DNA from: Pseudomonas mosselii
GTDB lineage: Bacteria > Pseudomonadota > Gammaproteobacteria > Pseudomonadales > Pseudomonadaceae
Length of the DNA stretch: 64,000 nt
NCBI RefSeq assembly: GCF_019823065.1
Contig: NZ_CP081966.1
Coordinates: forward strand, 5,301,501 to 5,365,500
Direction: 5' to 3'
Part shown: one piece after another, positions 32,652 to 40,960 of the stretch
Numbering within the stretch: the first letter of the stretch is position 1
Layout of the letters: the number at the start of each line of letters is the position of its first letter
Notes under the pieces: model-generated
Database searches by the model: none
What the model was told of the DNA's origin: nothing
Seen by the model: only the letters and a program-made list of their open reading frames with translations
Position numbers and translations under genes: made by a program

Positions 32652-34255
32652 GCGCCGAAGACCCGGATGTGCAGTTTGCGGTAGCGGTCATAGCGACTGT
32701 CGCTGGCGGGAATGCCGGCCACGCTGGTGAGACAGTCGCGGCACTCCTGCATCAGTGCCGGCGGTGGCGTCTCGCCGCCGATACGCAGCAGGGCCTGGGC
32801 GGTGTTCAGGGCGATGCTGATGTTCTTCGGCTGCAGCGACAACGCCTTGCGGAACATGCCCAGCGCTTCGTTGAGCTGACCGCCCTGGTAGCTGCGCACA
32901 CCCTGGCGGTTGAGGTCCACGGCTTCGGTCACCGCCCCCAGCACCAGCGGATCGTCGGTGAGCTTGGCGACGCTCTGCATGACCTTGGGGTCGTCGCCGT
33001 AGGTTTCCACACACCCCTTGAGGATCGAGGTACCCGCCGCGTCCTGGCCAAGTTGCTGCAGCTGCCTGGCCACCGTCAGCGCCGCCTCCACGGAGAAGAA
33101 CTGGTCCATCTTCTCCAGACGCTGCATGGCCTGCTCAGTGAGCTTGGCGGCGGTTTCTGGATCGCCAGCCTGCTGCAGGCTGGCGGCCTTCATTAACCGC
33201 GCACGCACCTGCAGGCCCTGGTCCTCGACATTCTCCTTGGCCACCTCGCTGAGCACGGTGTTGATCTCGACCCGGGTACGGGCGTCGAGACCGTTGCCAC
33301 TGTTCTTGTTCATCAACGCCTGGACCAGCCCCAGGTTGCTCTCGGCGTCCTTGTAGCGCGAACTCTGCCCTTGGTTCACCGCATGGCGATAAGCCTTGGA
33401 GGCGCTTTCGAAGTCGGCGTTGTCCAGTGCCAACTTGCCCAGCGCGGCCTGGCGTCGCACGGCGAGCGGCGACAGGCGCACCGCCTCCTCGAGCATGTGC
33501 TGGGCACGCCGGGTCTCACCCTGGGCCACCAGCACCTCGGCCATGCCATCGTACAGGTTGGGCATGATCGGGAAGGCCTTGAGGGCCTGCTCGTAGACAC
33601 CCTGGGCCTGGGCGTTCTGCCCGCGCTTGTGCAGCAGGCTGCCGAGCGCCGCGTAAACCCAGGGCTGCGGACGACTGGCAAGGATGTTCTTGAGAAACTT
33701 CTCCAGTTCCTCGAAGCGATTGAGATCGCGCAGTGCGTCAGCGCGGTAGCGCAGGCACAGCGGGGCGAAGCGCGGGTCTTTCTTGCACAACTCGGCACAG
33801 GCGGCGAGCACTTCGGCCGGACGGCTGCGGTCGAGGGCCTGGAGAATCGGCTTGAGCAGCGTCTTGCGCTGGGTCAGCTTCTCCAGGCGCTGGGCCAGGC
33901 CGACCCGGTTGAAGGGCTTGGTCAGGTAAGCGTCGGGCTCGTGCTCGATGGCACTGAGCACGATGGACTGGCTGCTTTCGGCGGTGACCATGATGAACAC
34001 GCATTCATGGCTGATCAGCTTGTCGAGGATCAGGTCCTCGAGCACTTGCTGGCCGTTCTTCTTACCGTCACCCAGGTGGAAATCCTGGAGGATGAAGTCG
34101 TAACGCTTCTGCCCGCACATGCGCAGCGCCTGTTCGCCACTGTCGGCGGTGTCGACGTCCCGCACGCCAAGCTCGCGAAGCATCGAACGGGTCGAGGTTC
34201 GGAAGTCGGTGAAGTCGTCGACGATCAGAAAGCTTTTTTGCCCATACTGCAGCAT
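32648..34255 (-). CDS. Response-regulator receiver protein with C-terminal TPR domain
   Basis: A 535-residue protein. The receiver (residues 1-125) keeps the acidic pair VDD (13-14), phospho-acceptor Asp58 in FILQDFHLG, Thr in MVTAES and Lys in YLTKPF. The rest (about 140-500) is helical TPR repeats (VYAALGSLLHKRGQNAQAQGVYEQAL, LYDGMAEVLVAQGETRRAQHMLEEAV, MFRKALSLQPKNISIALNTAQALL). No DNA-binding or enzyme output is visible, so output should be protein binding. I use the ATG at 34255; the GTG and TTG directly before it are alternatives. It overlaps the kinase gene by 4 bp. Confidence 0.9.
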   Translation of the reverse strand: MLQYGQKSFLIVDDFTDFRTSTRSMLRELGVRDVDTADSGEQALRMCGQKRYDFILQDFHLGDGKKNGQQVLEDLILDKLISHECVFIMVTAESSQSIVLSAIEHEPDAYLTKPFNRVGLAQRLEKLTQRKTLLKPILQALDRSRPAEVLAACAELCKKDPRFAPLCLRYRADALRDLNRFEELEKFLKNILASRPQPWVYAALGSLLHKRGQNAQAQGVYEQALKAFPIMPNLYDGMAEVLVAQGETRRAQHMLEEAVRLSPLAVRRQAALGKLALDNADFESASKAYRHAVNQGQSSRYKDAESNLGLVQALMNKNSGNGLDARTRVEINTVLSEVAKENVEDQGLQVRARLMKAASLQQAGDPETAAKLTEQAMQRLEKMDQFFSVEAALTVARQLQQLGQDAAGTSILKGCVETYGDDPKVMQSVAKLTDDPLVLGAVTEAVDLNRQGVRSYQGGQLNEALGMFRKALSLQPKNISIALNTAQALLRIGGETPPPALMQECRDCLTSVAGIPASDSRYDRYRKLHIRVFGA

Positions 34256-34412
34256 CAACACGACCTGTATTGAAAAAGTGGGGAAGTGGCGCGTGGCGAT
34301 GCATACCGCCGAGGTCTGTATCGGCAGCGGTTCGGGAAAGATGAGCCCGGAAAGGTAACGCCGAATGATGGCCTAAAGCCGCCATCTTAACGGCCGACCT
34401 CGCCTTAAGCCA

Positions 34413-37130
34413 CTAGACCAGCAAGCCAAGGGTCTTGGCCCTGGCCACCGCCTGGGTGCGGCGCTCGACACCGAGCTTGCTGTTGATATGGCTGGCGTGG
34501 GTCTTGACCGTGTGCAGGGAGATGAACAGGCGCTCGCTGATCTGCTGGTTTGAACAGCCTTGGGCGATCAGTTCCAGCACGGCGAACTCACGGCTGCTCA
34601 GAGCCTCGGTGGCCCCCCCGCCGGTAGCCAGCGCCTGCGGCAGATGGGCCAGCAGATCGCTCTGCGCCGGGCAGGCCGCACGCCCCGTCAACTGCTCGCG
34701 CAGCCAGTGTGGCTGCTCTTCGATCAAGCGTTGGAAGGCCTGCAGGGCACCGCCCTGGGCCGCTTCCAGGGCAGATGCGAGCAACTTGGCCGCTTCGGCG
34801 TCACGCCCCTCGGCCAGCAGCAGGGCGATCAATTGGCACTGAGCGCTGACCACCAGCGTCATGCCACCGCTGGCCTGGCCCCGCTCGACCAGCGTGCGCA
34901 ACCGCGCTTCGGCGTCACCGGGGCGGGCCAGCACCCGTTCCAGCAAGGCCTGCTGCAATTCGATGTGCAGTGGCAACAACGGGTGGAACTCCGGTGCGGC
35001 CGCAGGTTGCTCGCCACCATAGGTCTGCCCCAAGCGCAGCAGCCAGGACTCGGCCAGGTCCGTTCGGCCCTGGGCCAACCAAAGCTCGCACTTCACCAGG
35101 GTAATCATGGCTAGGTAGAAGATCGGCGGCACATCCCAGATATGCATCAGCCGCTCCGCCTCGGCCAGTTCCGAGAACGCTTCGGCAAAACGCCCTTCGC
35201 GACCGTCCAACGAGGCGATCACGCAATGCCCGATCAGGACGCTGATGTCGCGGCAGCTGCGCGCCTCGCTGAGCCCGGCGCGCAAGCGCGCACGGCCCTG
35301 GGCGCAATGCAGGCGGGCCGCCAGCAAGTAGCCCTCGTACAAGGTCAGGCGTGCGCGCACGGCATACAGGCGCTGCCCCGAAAGGCCCTGCAACCGCTGC
35401 AATCCTTGGCGCACTTCGTCCAGGGCTCGCAGCACCTCACCCCGGGCGTGCAGTACTCGCGCCCGATCGTAATGGGCCAGGGCCTCAAACAGCGGGTTGC
35501 CGACCCGTTGCGCCAATTCGAGTGCTTCGCGGTTCCAGCCCCGCGCTCGCCAGAAATCGCCATCGGCGATGGCCAGGTTCGACAGGGTCGACAGACACAC
35601 CAGCCGCTGACCGTAGCGCTTGTTCGGCAAGCTCTGCAGCGCCTCGCCACAGTAGGCGAGTGTCCGCTCGCGATCGCCGCGGCCACGGGCGATGACCCCG
35701 CTAAGGGCCAGCCACTGGGCGAGCATCGACTTCTGTGCCGTGGCCGACGGTGCGGGCAGGAAGCGGCTCAGGTAGGCCGCCAGCTCCTCGGAGGCGTCCA
35801 GTTGGCAGGCCAAACCCAGGGCCCAGCTATACAGGACGATCAGCCTGGGCGTGCTGATCAACAAGCTGTCGGGCAGGTCCATCTTCCAGCGCAGCAGCAT
35901 GCCGACATTCTGCTCCGCCAGCAGTTGCTCCTCGGACAGGCTCTGTACCAGGCCCGCCGCCACGTCCAAGTGGCCCGCGCGCAGGGCCTGCTCCACCGCT
36001 TCGTCCAGCAGGCCCTGCCCTTCGAACCAACGGCAGGCACGCAGGTGCAGCCCCGCCAGTGGCTCGCAGGCCTGCCGGCTACGCAGCAGGTCGGAGAACA
36101 GGTGGTGATAGCGGAACCACAACCCATGCTCGTCGAGCGGCACCAGGAACACCTGGTGGGCCTGCAGATAGCTCAGGATCTCGCCGCTGTCATGGCGCTC
36201 GCGCAGGGCGTCACATAATTCGGCGCAGAAACGCTCCTGGCAAGCAGTCTCGTAGAGAAACGCCTGCACGGGGGCCGGCAGGATGTCGATGACTTCCTCC
36301 AGCAGGTAGTCGCGGATAAGCCCTTCGCCGCCATGCAGCGCCTGGGGCAAGGCGTGGTCCTCGCCGGACTCGCTGGCCGCCAGTTGCCAGAAACGCAGCC
36401 CTGCCACCCAACCGTCGCTGCGCTGGATCAGGTTGTCCAGGGCTTGGCCGCGCAAACCGGTGGGTTGGCGGCCGATCACGGCCAGCGCTTCATCGGGGGT
36501 CAGGCGCAGGTCCTGCTCGTTGAGTTCGACCAGTTGGCGCGATAGGCGCAGGCGCGCCAGGTGCCAGTCGGGCCGTTGACGACTGGTGACCAGCAGGGCC
36601 AACCCGGCCGGCAGATGGTTGAGAAAGAACTGCAGGCAACGATCGAGCACCGGCCCCTGGGCCAGGTGATAGTCATCCAGTACCAGCAGCAAGGGCGTGT
36701 CCGGTTGCAGGTAGAGCGCGAGTTCATCAAGCAGGCCGTCGAGCCACTCTTCGAAGGCGAAGGGTTGATGCCGTTGGCGCATCTTCAAAAGCCCCAGGGC
36801 CTGGCCGCCAAGTGCCGGGCAGAACTGCTGCAAGCCTTCGAGCAAGCGTTCGAGAAAACGCCCCGGATCAGCATCGCGCTGGCTCAAGCCAAGCCAGAGG
36901 CTGCGCCAGTGGCTGGGCAGTGCCTGGCAGAACTCAATGGCCAACGAACTCTTGCCAAACCCCGCCGGTGCGTTCACCAGTAACAGACGCCCCCCCAGGC
37001 CACTTTGCAGGCGCTGGCACAGGCGTGCTCTGGGGACGTGCGCTTCCGGCAGCGGCGGCCGGAAGAAACGCCCATCCAGCAGGCCCAAGGCCTGGCTGGC
37101 GACTCCGTGGGTACGGGACAGGTCTGTCAT
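34413..37130 (-). CDS. MalT-like LuxR-family ATP-dependent activator
   Basis: A 905-residue LAL/STAND regulator. The P-loop NAPAGFGKSSLA is near residue 55 and a Walker B-like LLLVLDDYH near 140. A winged-helix region and a long TPR-like sensor (residues about 400-800) follow, with a C-terminal LuxR HTH (LSSREFAVLELIAQGCSNQQISERLFISLHTVKTHASHIN in two blocks). I use the ATG at 37130 (MTDLSRTHG), since the longer frame lacks a match. It lies beside and on the same strand as the DUF1329/DUF1302 pair, with a terminator between, so it is a likely activator of that locus. Confidence 0.92.
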   Translation of the reverse strand: MTDLSRTHGVASQALGLLDGRFFRPPLPEAHVPRARLCQRLQSGLGGRLLLVNAPAGFGKSSLAIEFCQALPSHWRSLWLGLSQRDADPGRFLERLLEGLQQFCPALGGQALGLLKMRQRHQPFAFEEWLDGLLDELALYLQPDTPLLLVLDDYHLAQGPVLDRCLQFFLNHLPAGLALLVTSRQRPDWHLARLRLSRQLVELNEQDLRLTPDEALAVIGRQPTGLRGQALDNLIQRSDGWVAGLRFWQLAASESGEDHALPQALHGGEGLIRDYLLEEVIDILPAPVQAFLYETACQERFCAELCDALRERHDSGEILSYLQAHQVFLVPLDEHGLWFRYHHLFSDLLRSRQACEPLAGLHLRACRWFEGQGLLDEAVEQALRAGHLDVAAGLVQSLSEEQLLAEQNVGMLLRWKMDLPDSLLISTPRLIVLYSWALGLACQLDASEELAAYLSRFLPAPSATAQKSMLAQWLALSGVIARGRGDRERTLAYCGEALQSLPNKRYGQRLVCLSTLSNLAIADGDFWRARGWNREALELAQRVGNPLFEALAHYDRARVLHARGEVLRALDEVRQGLQRLQGLSGQRLYAVRARLTLYEGYLLAARLHCAQGRARLRAGLSEARSCRDISVLIGHCVIASLDGREGRFAEAFSELAEAERLMHIWDVPPIFYLAMITLVKCELWLAQGRTDLAESWLLRLGQTYGGEQPAAAPEFHPLLPLHIELQQALLERVLARPGDAEARLRTLVERGQASGGMTLVVSAQCQLIALLLAEGRDAEAAKLLASALEAAQGGALQAFQRLIEEQPHWLREQLTGRAACPAQSDLLAHLPQALATGGGATEALSSREFAVLELIAQGCSNQQISERLFISLHTVKTHASHINSKLGVERRTQAVARAKTLGLLV

Positions 37131-37293
37131 GGCCGGCTCGTTCTGATTGGAATAGGGCGGCGTAAGGGCTTGTTGCGAGACTAGCGGCAAACGCTGCGCA
37201 TTTGAAGATGATGCAGGCGCTTTGCCCTAAAAAGACTACGACAAAAAGAAACAGCAGCGACAGGCCGCTCGACTTCACGCCCGCACAAACAGA

Positions 37294-37317
37294 AACGCCC
37301 CGGCTAGCCGGGGCGTT
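37294..37317 (-). terminator. Rho-independent terminator after the DUF1329 gene
   Basis: A perfect 24-bp palindrome with stem AACGCCCCGG / CCGGGGCGTT and a CTAG loop. On the minus strand it is followed by TCTGTTTG. It lies 36 bp past the DUF1329 stop and separates this operon from the LuxR gene. Confidence 0.8.
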
Positions 37318-37352
37318 CTGGGAGATCAAACGGAGTTGCGACGACTGTCAGC

Positions 37353-38717
37353 TCAACGCACACCCGCCTGACGCAGGGCTGCCGGCTGGAAATCGGCCTT
37401 GCTGGCGCTGAAGCCGAAGTTGTAGGCGCTCTTCTCTTCGTTCTTCATGCCCAAGGCCAGGTAGCGACCCGACTGCAAGTCGTAGATGGCCTCCAGGGTG
37501 TACCAGGGTACCTGCACGTTGTAGTACGGCTGGGCGTGGGCCTCGGAAACGCGCCACAACTGGTTGCGACCGTCGTACTGGTCGATCACCGCAGCCTGCC
37601 AGGTGTCCTCGTCGATGTAGAAGTCACGCTTGGCATAGATGTGGCGCTGACCCGGCTTGAGGGTGGCAACCACGTGCCAGACGCGGCGCAGCTCGTAACG
37701 CGACAAGTCCTGGTTGATGTGCCCGGCCTTGATGATGTCGCTGTACTTGAGCTTCGGATCGTCCAGCTTGTAGGCGTTGGAGGCGATGTACATCTCCTTC
37801 TTGCCTTCGAGCTTCCAGTCGTAACGGTCCGGCGCGCCGTTGTACATGTCCAGGTTGTCGGAGGTGCGCAGGCCGTCGGCGGCAGTACCCGGGCCGTCGT
37901 ACGACACTTGCGGCGCCTGGCGCACACGGCGCTGGCCGGCGTTGTAAATCCAAGCCTTGCGCGGCTCCTTGACCTGGTCGAGTGTCTCGTGGACCAGCAG
38001 TACGGTCCCGGCCAGCCGCGCCGGGGCGGTCACTTCCTGCTTGAAGTAGAACAGAATGTTGCCCGGGTTGGCCGGATCGTAGTCCTTCATCTTGTCGCGG
38101 AACACGAACTGGTCCTGGAAATACACCAGGCTGTACGAGCCGTTCTGCTGCGGGGTGGCCTGGGTGACCAGGCGGGTCACGCTGCCACCACGGTAGCGGG
38201 TGATGTGGTTCCAGATCACCTCCAGGCCATCCTTGGGGATCGGGAACGGCACGGCGGTGCGGAAGTTCTCCAGGCCGTTGCCGCCGGCGACCAGGGTGGT
38301 CTTGGTGGCGTTTTCCTTGATCGCGGCGAACACATCGTCCGGTACCGTGGAGCCGCGGTGGGTCTTGTACACCGGGATCTTGTAGGTGTCCGGATAGCGC
38401 TTGAGCATCGCCAGCTGGCCAGGCGAGAGCTTGTCCTTGTATTGGTCGGCGTTCTGCGCAGTGATGGTGAACAGGGGTTTCTCGCTGCCGTAGGGGTCGG
38501 ACAGGAAGCCCTTCGCATCGACGCTGCCGGCGCTCTTGGACAGCGGCTCCCACGGGCCGATCGAGCCATCGGCGTTACCAGCCTTCTCCGCGCCCATCGG
38601 TGTCAGTGTGGAGCCCAGCTTGGCCGCTTCGGTGGCGGAAACCGCAGCCATGACGCTGGTTGCCAGCAGGGACATGCCCAGTACACCGGCTTGCAGCAGA
38701 CGTGTGGTCATTTTCAT
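37353..38717 (-). CDS. DUF1329 outer-membrane lipoprotein-sorting-like protein
   Basis: A 454-residue secreted protein with a signal peptide (residues 1-24, LLATSVMAAVS). DUF1329 proteins are predicted to share the LolA/LolB-like fold that carries hydrophobic ligands. Seen here are the family's N-terminal AAKLGSTLTPMGAEKAGNADG and WKLEGKKEMYIASNAYKLDDP, RRVWHVVATLKPGQRHIYAKRDFYIDEDTW. It lies 25 bp after the DUF1302 gene, an almost invariant pairing. A role in carrying lipids, fatty esters or other hydrophobic substrates across the envelope is inference. Confidence 0.88.
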   Translation of the reverse strand: MKMTTRLLQAGVLGMSLLATSVMAAVSATEAAKLGSTLTPMGAEKAGNADGSIGPWEPLSKSAGSVDAKGFLSDPYGSEKPLFTITAQNADQYKDKLSPGQLAMLKRYPDTYKIPVYKTHRGSTVPDDVFAAIKENATKTTLVAGGNGLENFRTAVPFPIPKDGLEVIWNHITRYRGGSVTRLVTQATPQQNGSYSLVYFQDQFVFRDKMKDYDPANPGNILFYFKQEVTAPARLAGTVLLVHETLDQVKEPRKAWIYNAGQRRVRQAPQVSYDGPGTAADGLRTSDNLDMYNGAPDRYDWKLEGKKEMYIASNAYKLDDPKLKYSDIIKAGHINQDLSRYELRRVWHVVATLKPGQRHIYAKRDFYIDEDTWQAAVIDQYDGRNQLWRVSEAHAQPYYNVQVPWYTLEAIYDLQSGRYLALGMKNEEKSAYNFGFSASKADFQPAALRQAGVR

Positions 38718-38742
38718 TGTGTGTCGTCCTGGATCAGGTTTC

Positions 38743-40629
38743 TTAGAAGTTCACGCCGAAGCTGAGGGCGACAAAGTCGCGGTCATCCACGGTGGTGTAC
38801 TTGCCATCGAAGAAGTTGGTGTACGACAGGCTCGCCGTGTAGGTGTTCTGGTACTCGGCGTCCAGGCCAAGGCTGACCGCCTTGCGGCCTTCCTCGAAGT
38901 TGCCGCCTGGGCCCGGGGAGTAACCCGAAACGTCGTGGGACCAGGCCACGCTGGGCTTGAGGTTGACCCCTGCGAAGACGTCGTTGTAATCCCAGATGGC
39001 GCGCGCACGATAGCCCCACGAGGTGCTGGTAGTGAAACCGTCACCCTCGCAATTGCGCGTCAGGTTGGCAGACGAACTGCCCAACCCGGAGCCACCGATG
39101 GTGCTCGTGTTGAGCAGACGGCAGGCATTGCCAGGCAGGTCACCCGGGCCGTAGACCGGGTCGCGACCATAACGGGCCTTGTCACGGCTCTCCAGGCCAC
39201 CGACGTGGGTGACACCGACTTCACCGACAAGGGTCATGCGGCTGGCACCCATGACCTGGTCGAAGAAGTGGGTGAAGGTGGTCTGAAACTGGGTGATTTC
39301 CTTGCGTTTGTAACCGTGAAGGTCTTCTCCTGGCTGGCCGTTCAGTACCGAAGCATTGCCGAACAACGGCCCCCCCAGTGGTTTTACACCAGCAAACAGG
39401 ATGTCAGTACTGTTCAATTGCACAGGCGCGTTGGGGCGGTAGCTGATCTCGCCGCTCCAGGCGGTGCCGGTGGGCAAGGTGGTGGAGAAGCTGAGCCCGT
39501 AGAGACGGATGTCTTCCGGATACTCGACGAAGTATTGCGAGTTACCCGCCACGATCAGCGGCGCGAGTGACCGCAATGCCGCTGGCAGCGCAGCTGCGCG
39601 GGCAAAGGTCGCACGCGAGGCACCGGTGGCACTGAAGATAGGTGCGCGGCTGTGGTAGTTCATGAAGTACGCGCCGAACTCGGTGTCCAACGGCTCGTAC
39701 ATGTAGCGGAACGCGACGCCCCATTGACCACTGTCACGAGCGTCACGGTCGGCGCCACGGCGAACCAGCACGCCCTCCTCGTTGTAGTTGACACCATTGG
39801 CGGCCAACACTCCCCGCGCTGCTGCTGGCAAGGCATTGAGGGTACGGCTGCTGTTCAGCACACGCAGGTTGTCGGTGCAACCGTCGGCGATGATGTCGGG
39901 CTGGGAGAAGAAGGTGCCGCAGTTGTCGACGACCGTCTGATCCCATTCGATCTGGTAGAAGGCCTCGGCCGACAGGTTGTCGGTCAGACTCTGGGAGACA
40001 TAGAACATGTTGACCGGGATCAGGCCTTCCTTGATCTCGGAACCCGGACGTCGGAACGCGGATACATCGATCGGGTTGATCGAGTTGATACCGCCGCCGA
40101 TGAAGGTGCTCTCACCCCAGCTCACGACCTGCTTGCCCAGGCGCACCGAGCCCGGCAGATCGGCAATGGAGTAGTTGTGATAGACGAAGGCGTCGAGCAG
40201 TTCAGCGCCCGAGGACTTGGCGCCTTCCTTGCGGTTGGAGTCACTGATGTCCTTGAACTCGCGGTTTTCATCCTTGAGCTCGAAGTCGTACCAGTACTTG
40301 CCGCGAACGAACACGCCAGTGTCGCCGTACTTGAGTTCCAGGTCGTGGATGCCCTTGAAGATCTTCGAGAAGGTCTCGCCCTTCTTGAAGTTCAGGTGAC
40401 CATCGTCAGAGGTCTGGGACAGGCCGTTGCCGCCGTTGTTGACCCCGATGAGGTTCTTGTTGGGGTTGGCAGCCGACCAGCTGGCGCCAACGGAGAGCGA
40501 CGAGTCGAACTGGCCTTCGATTTCACCGATGTTGAAGCTGACCGCGAAAGCAGGACTTGCGAGCGTAGAAGCGAGGCTGACGGCCAGGGGCAGTTTCGCC
40601 CGGCGCCAGAACAGGTTTGCAGATGTCAT
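38743..40629 (-). CDS. DUF1302 outer-membrane channel-like protein
   Basis: A 628-residue protein with a signal peptide (residues 1-29, ending SPAFA) followed by NIGEIEGQFDSSLSVGASW, the usual DUF1302 start. Alternating hydrophobic strands and a terminal Phe (SFGVNF) indicate a beta-barrel. The family is thought to be an outer-membrane porin-like partner of DUF1329. It is the first gene of the pair and lies in line behind the acyl-CoA ligase gene (about 330 bp), which suggests import of a fatty substrate that is then activated. No signal peptide anomalies. Confidence 0.88.
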   Translation of the reverse strand: MTSANLFWRRAKLPLAVSLASTLASPAFAVSFNIGEIEGQFDSSLSVGASWSAANPNKNLIGVNNGGNGLSQTSDDGHLNFKKGETFSKIFKGIHDLELKYGDTGVFVRGKYWYDFELKDENREFKDISDSNRKEGAKSSGAELLDAFVYHNYSIADLPGSVRLGKQVVSWGESTFIGGGINSINPIDVSAFRRPGSEIKEGLIPVNMFYVSQSLTDNLSAEAFYQIEWDQTVVDNCGTFFSQPDIIADGCTDNLRVLNSSRTLNALPAAARGVLAANGVNYNEEGVLVRRGADRDARDSGQWGVAFRYMYEPLDTEFGAYFMNYHSRAPIFSATGASRATFARAAALPAALRSLAPLIVAGNSQYFVEYPEDIRLYGLSFSTTLPTGTAWSGEISYRPNAPVQLNSTDILFAGVKPLGGPLFGNASVLNGQPGEDLHGYKRKEITQFQTTFTHFFDQVMGASRMTLVGEVGVTHVGGLESRDKARYGRDPVYGPGDLPGNACRLLNTSTIGGSGLGSSSANLTRNCEGDGFTTSTSWGYRARAIWDYNDVFAGVNLKPSVAWSHDVSGYSPGPGGNFEEGRKAVSLGLDAEYQNTYTASLSYTNFFDGKYTTVDDRDFVALSFGVNF

Positions 40630-40960
40630 CGACGCTACTCCATGTACTTTTTTGTTATGGCAGTGAGTCCTTTCAGAAACGGCTCGAGCGCCTGGTGAAG
40701 CAGGCTCCTGCCCGTGGCACCGCGCATTGGCGCGTGGTGCCCTCCCCCATTCCTGAAAATCCCCTGACCCGACTATAGCCAGCGGTCACAGGTGCTTGAT
40801 CCCTCTAAAGTGTGATTTGCGCGTCCTGCTTGCGGCCCACCCCGATCGGCCGGCCTGCGCGCTGGCAGTGCTCAAGCATGGCTCAATTCTAGCGATTGAC
40901 AAGGCGACATGCTGTCTAGCCTGCGGGGTCGCGCTGGAAAACGCGCGCCCCGCCCCTGGG
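40630..40960. other. Noncoding gap between the acyl-CoA ligase and DUF1302 genes
   Basis: 331 bp without a supportable gene. A TATAGT at 40772-40777 on the minus strand is a weak -10 candidate for the DUF1302 operon without a clear -35. The inverted sequence around CACCGCGCATTGGCGCGTGGTG (about 40718-40740) could fold but lacks a T-run. No REP unit is present, in contrast to most gaps in the window. Confidence 0.4.
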
